A stretch of 7,598 nt of DNA. It comes from Spirochaetia bacterium. Lineage in GTDB: Bacteria > Spirochaetota > Spirochaetia > Treponematales > Breznakiellaceae. The stretch is from contig BNVA01000098.1 of the NCBI GenBank assembly GCA_025997755.1, forward strand, positions 1 to 7,598, in the 5' to 3' direction. The notes beneath the pieces are model-generated. The model was not told the DNA's origin. It ran no database searches and worked only from the letters and a program-made list of their open reading frames with translations. Below, piece by piece: positions 1-5,654 of this stretch. The translations under genes were made by a program, and so were the position numbers. The stretch's first letter is position 1; each line of letters starts with the position of its first letter.

Positions 1-232
1 GCACGCCTTTGCGGGAATTCGCCTAACGGTTGGCGCGTTAATTTTAAGCACCGTTATTAAACTTATAAAATCGTTTTTTCAAAAAGACAGAGCTTTTTAT
101 AAAAACCTTATAGCCTCAATTATCTGCATAGCCGCTTTTCTGCTTTCGTTTATATACAAAACAAATCCGGCCTTTATCGTAATCGCCGCAGGACTTACCG
201 GCTTCCTATTTTTTAAAACCAAGAAATTATAG
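1..232 (+). CDS. Short-chain CHR-family (ChrA-type) transporter, C-terminal end only
   Basis: This is the last 76 residues of an ion transporter of the chromate (CHR) family. The 5' part lies outside the window and the first complete codon is at position 2. Visible are an AFAGIRLTVGALIL-type stretch, typical of the end of the first-type CHR half-protein, then a short basic loop (KSFFQKDRAFYKN) and two hydrophobic helices (about residues 37-53 and 58-71). The protein ends in a lysine-rich tail and a TAG stop. CHR proteins are inner-membrane carriers; some export chromate in symport or exchange with other anions, but the substrate of the short treponemal forms is not established. Its usual partner, a second half-size CHR protein, is found only at 2474-3025. 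An antisense moxR-DUF58 unit lies between them. Its stop is 20 bp from the DUF58 stop, so the two genes converge. The family call is fairly secure despite truncation; the substrate is unknown. Confidence 0.8.
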   Translation, partial: HAFAGIRLTVGALILSTVIKLIKSFFQKDRAFYKNLIASIICIAAFLLSFIYKTNPAFIVIAAGLTGFLFFKTKKL

Positions 233-254
233 AAAAAACACCGGCGCGGTTGTT
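233..254 (-). terminator. Rho-independent terminator of the moxR-DUF58 unit
   Basis: On the minus strand the DUF58 stop codon overlaps a GC-rich hairpin. ACCG (rc of 247-250) pairs with CGGT (rc of 240-243) around a CGC loop. The stem extends by AAC/GTT (rc of 252-254 and 237-239) after one bulged base, and is followed by a run of six T (complement of 233-238, partly shared with the stem). This is the standard form of an intrinsic terminator for transcription running leftward. In the rightward direction the hairpin is followed only by a broken T-tract, so it would stop the first CHR gene weakly at best. Confidence 0.75.
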
Positions 255-1470
255 AGATTTGAACGGCGCGGGAGCGTATTTTGTTTGAAAGGCTTAACGC
301 CGATTTTTCTGCGGCATCCCGTAATACAGGCGTGTTATAACAAAAGAATAATTCTACATTTTGCGCAGGTGATTTTTTCGACAAAAAGCGTGTAAGAGCA
401 TCGGATTTTAAGTTATCAAAACGCGGCAGAGCCAGAACAAGAATATCATGCCTATCCGTAATTCTTGTATTAAGCTCCGGCAGATTAAAAAAACTGTCCG
501 GCGGCAGCGCGTATGGACGGGCAAGTATTTCGGAAAATCCGGTGCTTATAGTTGTGTTTGTAATATGAAGTTTTGATCCTGTCCAGCCTAGTATAGTTTC
601 TATTGCCCGCTTTGTATTTTCTAACGTTACGGCAAGGGCTGCGCGGCACAATGAATCCACGGCATCCTGCGCGGCAGTATCGGAGGGAAAGAGGCGCGGA
701 CAAACTTCCGTGTCAATAAAAAGCACAAGCTGTGAGTGAGGAGGCGGTTCATTTTCTTCATCGCGTACAAAAAGCTCCCCCGCGTGAGAGTACAATTTCC
801 AATTTATACGGCGCGGATCATCGCCCGGCATATATGGACGGATGGCGTTTAACTCATCTGTTTTGATGATTTTATTTTCGCCCCGATGTTCAGCGCCGCC
901 GGATAATTGATATGTAAACGGTACTTCGCCCGAAGGAGAGGCAAGAACTAAGAGGCGCTCACCCTCACTCTGCGGTACTTTTAACGCGAATGAAAAAAAA
1001 CCGAATATATCCGCAATTAAAATTTCATCGTTTGCGCCGTAATACGCGCCGCGCCTGTCAACGTTAAATTCCGCATCTCTTGTTTTAAAAAAATCTTTTT
1101 CAAAAACAAAAAATATTTCTTTTCTGTCTTTTGTACAAAGTTTTAATCTGTAACGAATAAGTACCGCCGGCAGAGAAAAAAAATATTTCTTTTCGTCTAA
1201 CACAAGGCAGCCCTTATTACCTTCTGTTACTTTATCATTTAAGATACGCGATTTTAGATTAAATGCTCTTTTTTTATGGACAAGAGCTAAAATTAAAATC
1301 ATAACAAAACAGTAAGTCAGGCATAAAAAAAATAAAGCTCCCATAAGAAGCAGCACAACTTCACGGCGGATAACCCCAAGGCTTAAACTTATTGCGCATA
1401 ACAGCAGCAGAAAAAATCCTAAGTTATGCAGCTTAAACGCATTTGTTTTGTCAGTATCTTTTTTTTTCAT
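253..1470 (-). CDS. DUF58 family membrane-anchored protein
   Basis: This 405-residue protein belongs to the DUF58 family, usual partners of MoxR AAA+ ATPases. Two membrane helices lie near the N-terminus (about residues 17-34 and 37-64). A basic segment (HKKRAFNLKSR) follows, then a large soluble part containing the family hallmark at about 210-236 (IRPYMPGDDPRRINWKLYSH, then GELFVRD). After the hallmark a hydrophobic strand and FIDTE (about 246-255) sit where a von Willebrand A-like fold begins. The metal-site DxSxS pattern is not intact there. The ATG directly abuts the moxR stop codon (TAAATG) and I see no Shine-Dalgarno sequence, so translation is probably coupled to moxR. The start codon is followed by a run of nine A, a slippage-prone tract. 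Length is normal for the family. The molecular function is not known; a role in MoxR-assisted assembly or maturation of an envelope complex is inference. A terminator follows immediately. Confidence 0.88.
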   Translation of the reverse strand: MKKKDTDKTNAFKLHNLGFFLLLLCAISLSLGVIRREVVLLLMGALFFLCLTYCFVMILILALVHKKRAFNLKSRILNDKVTEGNKGCLVLDEKKYFFSLPAVLIRYRLKLCTKDRKEIFFVFEKDFFKTRDAEFNVDRRGAYYGANDEILIADIFGFFSFALKVPQSEGERLLVLASPSGEVPFTYQLSGGAEHRGENKIIKTDELNAIRPYMPGDDPRRINWKLYSHAGELFVRDEENEPPPHSQLVLFIDTEVCPRLFPSDTAAQDAVDSLCRAALAVTLENTKRAIETILGWTGSKLHITNTTISTGFSEILARPYALPPDSFFNLPELNTRITDRHDILVLALPRFDNLKSDALTRFLSKKSPAQNVELFFCYNTPVLRDAAEKSALSLSNKIRSRAVQI

Positions 1471-2421
1471 TTAAACAATTTTTATATTATCCAGCCGTGC
1501 AAGCGCGATTGTCCGGATAATTTTTGCAGACTCGGCACGGTTATCTCTTAATTTAATGCGGTGCGACAGAACAGGCACGGCTAGAGATGCAATATCTTCT
1601 CCGCTTACAAAATCGCGTCCGCGCACGAAAGCATAAGCCTTTACAGCCGCAAGAAAATGTAAGCCCGCCCTGGGAGAGCAGCCAAGTAAGAAAGCCTTAT
1701 GGGTTCTCGTTTCGCGTACAATGTCGGCTATCGCTTCTTTTAGATCGTTATGACAAAACACACCGGCAGCCGCTTTTTGCAAATTTAAAAATTCAGGCAC
1801 GGAGATTACCGGTTTAAGCTCATTTAGAATTGTTTCGGATGGATTGTCGTTTAATATTGCAAGCTCCGCCTCGCGGTCGGGATAACCCAGCGACAGACGC
1901 AGCATAAAACGATCAATCTGCGCCGCAGGCAGAGGAAAAGTCCCCTCGCTCTCAATGGGATTTTGCGTTGCGATAACAAAAAAAGGTTCGGGCGGCTTAT
2001 GAGTGTTCTGTCCTATTGTTACCTGTTTTTCCGCCATAACCTCAAGCAAGGCGGACTGCACCTTTGGAGTTGTCCTGTTGATTTCGTCGGCAAGTACAAT
2101 GTTTGCAAGTACGGGACCCGGCACAAAATGAAAATTCTGCGTCTGCGGATCAAAAACATCGACGCCTGTAATGTCGTATGGCAAAAGGTCGGGCGTAAAT
2201 TGTATGCGTTTGAAAAGCAGTTTGCCGTCCGAACCCGCTCTGTCCCCTATTAAAGCTGCAAAAGTTTTTGCAACTGTTGTCTTGCCCAAGCCGGGGTTAT
2301 CTTCAAGAAGTATATGCCCGCCCGCCAAAAGACAGGCGCAGGTCAGTTCAAGAAAATCACGTTTACCTTTAATTACCTTTTCCGCTCCGTCAATAAATGC
2401 TTTTAGCTCATCTTCATTCAT
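1471..2421 (-). CDS. moxR: MoxR family AAA+ ATPase
   Basis: This is a complete 316-residue MoxR-type ATPase, thought to act as a cytoplasmic chaperone that uses ATP to remodel or activate partner proteins. All expected elements are present. The Walker A motif is DNPGLGKTT at 41-49, and Walker B is IVLADEINR at about 108-116, followed by TTPKVQSALLEVMAE. Sensor 1 is VIATQNPIESEG at 149-160 with Asn154. The arginine-finger segment is PAAQIDRF at 165-172, and the sensor 2 segment is GCSPRAGLHFLAAVKAYA at 247-264 with Arg251. The C-terminal helical lid carries the familiar GRDFVSGEDI stretch. The ATG at 2421 fits the family length; an AGGCG just upstream gives only weak ribosome-binding support. 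It is first in a two-gene unit with DUF58, whose start touches its stop codon. Larger versions of this cluster also encode von Willebrand A (Bat-type) proteins; none is seen here. Confidence 0.95.
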   Translation of the reverse strand: MNEDELKAFIDGAEKVIKGKRDFLELTCACLLAGGHILLEDNPGLGKTTVAKTFAALIGDRAGSDGKLLFKRIQFTPDLLPYDITGVDVFDPQTQNFHFVPGPVLANIVLADEINRTTPKVQSALLEVMAEKQVTIGQNTHKPPEPFFVIATQNPIESEGTFPLPAAQIDRFMLRLSLGYPDREAELAILNDNPSETILNELKPVISVPEFLNLQKAAAGVFCHNDLKEAIADIVRETRTHKAFLLGCSPRAGLHFLAAVKAYAFVRGRDFVSGEDIASLAVPVLSHRIKLRDNRAESAKIIRTIALARLDNIKIV

Positions 2422-2473
2422 ACGCCTATGTTTATAACATTTTTAAGGCTACAATGTTTAGGGGGCTTGAAAA
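2422..2473. promoter_or_regulatory. Divergent start region between moxR (-) and the CHR transporter (+)
   Basis: These 52 bp must carry the start signals of two divergent genes. A perfect 13-bp dyad, ATGTT-TAT-AACAT, lies at 2428-2440, and another ATGTT half-site is at 2454-2458. A TATAAC at 2433-2438, inside the dyad, is the best plus-strand -10 candidate; its complementary strand also gives a TATAAA for moxR. No convincing -35 element was found for either direction. AGGGGG at 2460-2465, eight bases before the ATG at 2474, is a strong Shine-Dalgarno sequence and fixes the start of the plus-strand gene. The dyad could be an operator, but no regulator is identified. Confidence 0.45.
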
Positions 2474-3025
2474 ATGAATTTGCTGTTGATCTATTTTGAA
2501 TATTTTAAGACGGGACTTTTTGCGATAGGCGGCGGACTTGCCTCTCTGCCGTTTTTATATCAAATTGCGGAAAAATATCAATGGTTTTTTAGCTATCAAA
2601 TTCCCGATATGCTTGCGGTCGCGCAGCTTATCCCGGGTGCGATTGGAGTTAATCTTGCGGCTTACATCGGCAGGCAGGGCGGCGGAATTGCAGGGGCTTT
2701 TTTAGCCGCACTGGGCTATGTAACCGCTCCGGTTATAATTATTTGCATTATCGCGAATATGTACAAACAATTTAAAGAAAACACCGTGGTTAAAGCGGTT
2801 TTTTCCGGTATGAGTCCCGCTGCCGCAGGGCTGCTTGCCGCCGCAGGTTCAAGCGTTATGCTCCCTTTTATTTACAATGAAAAAGCAGCGGATATTTTGC
2901 ACGCTGTCAATGTTAAATATGCCGTTATACTGCTGATTTTTTATATCCTTATGACTAAGACAAAAAAAGCACCGTTTCTATTTATCGTGTTAGGAGCAAT
3001 AACAGGGATTGTGTTTAAGCTATAA
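2474..3025 (+). CDS. Short-chain CHR-family (ChrA-type) transporter, second-half type
   Basis: This is a complete 183-residue integral membrane protein, the usual size of a short-chain CHR protein, which carries a single CHR domain instead of two. The N-terminal signature FKTGLFAIGGGLASLPFL is at about 11-28 and the second conserved block QLIPGAIGVNLAAYIGRQGG at about 51-70. Five to six hydrophobic segments follow through to the C-terminus. The IGGGLASLPFLYQIA form matches the second member of a CHR half-protein pair, which is thought to associate with the first-type member. That partner's 3' end is at 1-232, 2.2 kb away on the same strand and cut off by an antisense unit and its terminator. 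This gene must therefore be transcribed from its own promoter. A strong Shine-Dalgarno AGGGGG precedes the ATG by eight bases. The transported ion is not known; chromate transport should not be assumed. The gene has no clear terminator. Confidence 0.9.
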   Translation: MNLLLIYFEYFKTGLFAIGGGLASLPFLYQIAEKYQWFFSYQIPDMLAVAQLIPGAIGVNLAAYIGRQGGGIAGAFLAALGYVTAPVIIICIIANMYKQFKENTVVKAVFSGMSPAAAGLLAAAGSSVMLPFIYNEKAADILHAVNVKYAVILLIFYILMTKTKKAPFLFIVLGAITGIVFKL

Positions 3026-3066
3026 AACAGCGCCGCAGTTTGTAAAATGAAAATTGCCGCTCGAAA

Positions 3067-3150
3067 CGCCCCCATAGGCAAGCGCTGATTTTACTGCTAA
3101 TATTAGGGTGTTGGGGGCGGGTTATCCAACCCTCAATGTAACCAATATTA
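3067..3150. repeat. Nested inverted-repeat, G-rich non-coding element
   Basis: The 143-bp gap between the CHR gene and the sigma factor contains several perfect inverted repeats. CGCCCCC at 3067-3073 is matched by GGGGGCG at 3113-3119. TAATATT at 3098-3104 is matched by AATATTA at 3144-3150. Inside the latter pair lie a tight hairpin, GGGTT-ATCC-AACCC (3119-3132), and an overlapping alternative stem, AGGGT/ACCCT (3105-3109 with 3129-3133). The stems partly exclude one another. There is no T-tract, so this is not a standard terminator. It could be a small dispersed palindromic repeat or a structured leader of the sigma operon; the sequence alone does not decide. Confidence 0.5.
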
Positions 3151-3168
3151 AAAAGGTTTGTTATAGTT

Positions 3169-3720
3169 ATGGAGATGAACGATGGAATGCCGACTGCAGA
3201 ATTCCGAAAATTATATGATGATGTGTTTCCCGTTCTTTTCCGTATTGCGTATAGGATAGCCAGAACAGAAGATGCTGCGGAGGATCTCTGTCAGGAAGCC
3301 TTTTTTAAGCTGTACGAAAAAAAGATGGCATTTCCATCGCCGGATGAGGCTAAATACTGGCTTATAAGGGTGGTAAAAAACGCTTCGTTGAACTATGCAA
3401 AGCGCAAAGACAGGGAGCGTGAGGTTTACCAAAAGGCGTTCCGCGAGGATCAGCGTGTTGAGGAAAGCGGCGAAGAGCATCTTATAAAAAAAGAAACTAA
3501 GGAAGAGGTAGCGGCGGCGCTTACAAAAATTCCTGAGAATTTGAGGGCGGTTTTGATTTTAAAAGAATACGGCGAGATGAATTATAAAGAAATCGGAGAT
3601 ACTCTGGGTATATCCGAGGGCAATGTTAAAGTTAGAGTTTTTAGAGCCAGAGAACGTTTGAGCGCGGTTTTAGCGAAGCCGGACAAGCGCTCTAAAGAAG
3701 GGGAGAAAAATGTGTCCTGA
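3169..3720 (+). CDS. ECF-type sigma factor (sigma-70 family, group 4)
   Basis: This 183-residue RNA polymerase sigma factor contains only regions 2 and 4, as expected for extracytoplasmic-function sigma factors. Region 2 is at about 14-80: FRIAYRIARTEDAAEDLCQE (24-43), which contacts core polymerase, and YWLIRVVKNASLNYAKRK (63-80), which resembles the -10 recognition segment. A charged linker (about 80-113) leads to region 4 at about 118-168. Its helix-turn-helix, YKEIGDTLGISEGNVKVRVF (139-158), reads the -35 element. The start is uncertain: ATG codons at 3169, 3175 and 3187 are in frame. The first has only AAAGG 12 bases upstream; the third has GGAG 12 bases upstream and keeps the whole region 2. 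The 3' end overlaps the anti-sigma gene by 11 bp, so the two are co-translated. The regulon and inducing signal are unknown. Confidence 0.93.
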   Translation: MEMNDGMPTAEFRKLYDDVFPVLFRIAYRIARTEDAAEDLCQEAFFKLYEKKMAFPSPDEAKYWLIRVVKNASLNYAKRKDREREVYQKAFREDQRVEESGEEHLIKKETKEEVAAALTKIPENLRAVLILKEYGEMNYKEIGDTLGISEGNVKVRVFRARERLSAVLAKPDKRSKEGEKNVS

Positions 3721-4330
3721 AAAACAAATGCTTTCCGTTTATTTTGACGGGGAGATGCCATCGCCTTGGAAAGAAAAAATGGAAGCTCATATTGAGTCCT
3801 GCGATGAATGTAAAGAACAGGTGCGGCAGTACGAAAGTTTAGACGCGCTTTTTTATCCCGACGGCAGCGAGGAAGCCCTTATGGAAGCGGCTAAAGAGCG
3901 GGTTTGGCGTAAGTTAGCCGAGCGGGAAGAAAAGAAAAATGTGGTTGATTTTGCGTCAAGACGAAGCCGTATTCTTTCGCGTTCCGTAACGGTACCGTTC
4001 CCCTTTGTCGCGGCGGCAGCGGCGGCTCTAATTGTGCTGGTTTTCTCTTTAATTTTGGTGCAGCGCACCCCTAGGTCCGGCACGGCGGATATTCCTGTGA
4101 TTGCTGCGGAAACCAGAACGGGCGGCGGGTTTATTGTTCCCAGCGGTTTTAGCATAAACGAGCCTGAAGAGCCTTCTGTTTCTAATATGAGTGATGTGCT
4201 GCGTTATCTTGAGAACGATGATTCAAGTGATATTGTTATTATAAAATTGCCGGAAAGAAAGAGTTTTAGCCGCAGCGGTGATCCTATAATGATCAACACA
4301 GCCAATTATTCTGAGGGAACAAGCCGTTAA
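3710..4330 (+). CDS. Membrane-bound zinc-finger anti-sigma factor
   Basis: This 206-residue protein is the likely cognate inhibitor of the sigma factor encoded just upstream. The N-terminal cytoplasmic part is a zf-HC2-type anti-sigma domain: an early Cys2, the typical LSVYFDGEM helix (8-16), and His27-x3-Cys31-x2-Cys34, which together can form the Zn site of ZAS-type anti-sigma factors. A basic segment (about 83-92) precedes one transmembrane helix at about 97-117. The remaining 90 or so residues would be outside the cytoplasmic membrane and match no domain I recognise. The arrangement fits holding the sigma factor at the membrane until a signal releases it, by proteolysis or by a change at the zinc site. 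The ATG at 3710 has a strong AAGGGGAG ribosome-binding site (3698-3705) within the end of the sigma gene. Its stop shares one base with the next start (TAATG). Confidence 0.9.
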   Translation: MCPEKQMLSVYFDGEMPSPWKEKMEAHIESCDECKEQVRQYESLDALFYPDGSEEALMEAAKERVWRKLAEREEKKNVVDFASRRSRILSRSVTVPFPFVAAAAAALIVLVFSLILVQRTPRSGTADIPVIAAETRTGGGFIVPSGFSINEPEEPSVSNMSDVLRYLENDDSSDIVIIKLPERKSFSRSGDPIMINTANYSEGTSR

Positions 4331-4860
4331 TGAAAAATAATTACCGCGTTATGCGAATTTTTATTGCCATATCTTGTTTGGTTTTATCAAACGCTCTGTG
4401 GGCGCAGGACGAACCGGCTGAGCCTGTCCCTACCGGAACAAGACGCCTGCCTCGTCAAATTACACCTGATCGAGGGTTTAATGGAAATAGAATTAGTTTA
4501 CATCTTATTACCCGCGTTTTGGATGAGGGAAAGAAAGAGGTTTGGAATTCGGACAGCGAAAAACTCACGATACCCGGCCGTCCGGTAGGATTGACGATTG
4601 TCGGAGATAACGTGATTGTTGTCGTGCAGTTTACGCCTTACCCGCGCAGAAACGGCAAAGGCACTCTTGTCGCGCAGGGGCAGATATGGGTTGATGATCC
4701 TAAAACCGGCGTTCAATATAAAACAACTATGCAGACAGTTCCGTTAGATTACGGTGAGCGTATTTTCTTTTTTCCGCTTGGTTCGGATGAATCCAGCGAC
4801 AGCCCTCATATAGAAATACAACTGGAAATGTCCCGTTATAAAGCATCCGATCCCAAGTAG
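4330..4860 (+). CDS. Small exported protein of unknown function, third gene of the ECF sigma unit
   Basis: I do not recognise the family of this 176-residue protein. It has a clear export signal: basic residues up to Arg9, a hydrophobic stretch (about 10-24), and a likely cleavage after ALWA (Ala25). Cys16 lies inside the hydrophobic core with AIS before it. The h-region ahead of it is very short, so I favour ordinary cleavage over lipoprotein processing. The mature part starts acidic and Pro-rich, contains an RR-rich segment (38-42), and then looks mostly beta-stranded, e.g. LTIVGDNVIVVVQF at about 88-101. It is translationally coupled to the anti-sigma gene by a TAATG overlap, with GAGGG 12 bases upstream. 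The coupling suggests a periplasmic or outer-membrane role in the same response, for example sensing, or modulation of the anti-sigma outer domain; this is inference. Its last 25 bp overlap the convergent pgeF gene. Confidence 0.8.
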   Translation: MKNNYRVMRIFIAISCLVLSNALWAQDEPAEPVPTGTRRLPRQITPDRGFNGNRISLHLITRVLDEGKKEVWNSDSEKLTIPGRPVGLTIVGDNVIVVVQFTPYPRRNGKGTLVAQGQIWVDDPKTGVQYKTTMQTVPLDYGERIFFFPLGSDESSDSPHIEIQLEMSRYKASDPK

Positions 4861-5645
4861 GCGAGCGCCGCCATCTTAGTAAACGAACCTGCGCCTTCAC
4901 GTCTGAACGATCCTAACCGTGTGTCGGTAAACGTGCAATTTTTGCAATACCGTATGTTACGTATTCCGTCTTTTGCAAGTATATGAGCGTTAGCTGCCTG
5001 CATATCAATATACCAATCAAAATCACCGTCTTCCCTTTGCGTCTTTTTTATAACTTCGCCTAACGGGTACGAAAAATCCGAATTGCCGAATTCATTTTCA
5101 AAAACAAGGGCGCGCCCGGAATCAACCTTGTAACAGCAGGCTCTTATACAAGGACCAAGAATGGCGGCGACATCTTCTGCCTGTGTTCCGAATTTTTCAT
5201 TCATCAAAGATATTGCGTTATGTGCAATACCTGTTCCCTTCCATCCTGAATGAAGCACGGAAAATACGCCTTGCGCGGTATCAAATAAAAAAACAGGAAG
5301 ACAATCGGCAACGGTTACCGAGAGTGCCGACGATTTATCATTGGTAATAAGCCCGTCAGCCTCTCCCGCAAAATATGCGCAGTTTTTATCAACAACAACA
5401 ACGGAACGTGAATGTATCTGTTTGCAGGCAAATATTTTTTTATCTGTAATATTTTTGTGTTTAAAGAATTGTGTGCGGTTAGGGTTTTCTATCTCGCTGT
5501 TAAAGCCCATATCACCGGCTTTTACCGCCGATATAATACATTCCGCGCCGTCAACGGGCTTTCCGTCAAAAACAAAGTTAAAGGCGGCAAAATCATCTTT
5601 AAAAACCAGTTCAAAGGGGTATAGTTCAACAGTCATAATTATCAA
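4836..5645 (-). CDS. pgeF: PgeF/YfiH family multicopper polyphenol oxidase-like protein (laccase domain)
   Basis: This protein of up to 269 residues belongs to the Cu-oxidase_4 family (YfiH/YlmD/PgeF). The conserved metal-binding triad is present: His78 in KQIHSRSV, Cys115 in VADCLPVF and His132 in LHSGWKGT. The ILGPCIRACCYKVD block (162-175) and C-terminal CTFTDTRLGSFRREG (237-251) also fit. In E. coli the homologue is a peptidoglycan editing factor that removes UDP-MurNAc-L-Ser. Relatives, including human LACC1/FAMIN, show purine nucleoside phosphorylase and adenosine deaminase activity, so two roles are possible. The ORF's first codon (5645) is TTG; the in-frame ATG at 5636 (residue 4, MTVELYPF) is the more likely start. 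Neither has a strong Shine-Dalgarno sequence. It lies 9-18 bp downstream of the 572-residue gene and is probably co-transcribed with it. Its 3' end overlaps the convergent exported-protein gene by 25 bp, and I see no terminator there. Confidence 0.92.
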   Translation of the reverse strand: MIIMTVELYPFELVFKDDFAAFNFVFDGKPVDGAECIISAVKAGDMGFNSEIENPNRTQFFKHKNITDKKIFACKQIHSRSVVVVDKNCAYFAGEADGLITNDKSSALSVTVADCLPVFLFDTAQGVFSVLHSGWKGTGIAHNAISLMNEKFGTQAEDVAAILGPCIRACCYKVDSGRALVFENEFGNSDFSYPLGEVIKKTQREDGDFDWYIDMQAANAHILAKDGIRNIRYCKNCTFTDTRLGSFRREGAGSFTKMAALAYLGSDAL

Positions 5646-5654
5646 CCGTGATCA

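Noticed and set aside
1963..2437. Plus-strand open frames of 88-96 residues opposite moxR
   Set aside because: They are shadows of the conserved ATPase on the minus strand and match no family.
3028..3090. Terminator after the CHR transporter (CAGCGC at 3028-3033 with GCGCTG at 3082-3087, plus an imperfect inner hairpin AGCG/CGCT)
   Set aside because: The outer stem is short with a loop of almost 50 bases. The inner stem has a bulge and mismatch, and only a broken ATTTTACT follows. Not strong enough to call.
3853..4155. Hundred-residue minus-strand open frame opposite the anti-sigma gene
   Set aside because: It is antisense to a well-supported coding region; its Ala- and Ser-rich composition mirrors the Ala-rich membrane helix on the other strand.
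4330..4380. Lipoprotein reading of the exported protein (Cys16 preceded by AIS)
   Set aside because: The hydrophobic stretch before Cys16 is only a few residues and continues well beyond it, which fits an ordinary signal peptide ending near Ala25 better.
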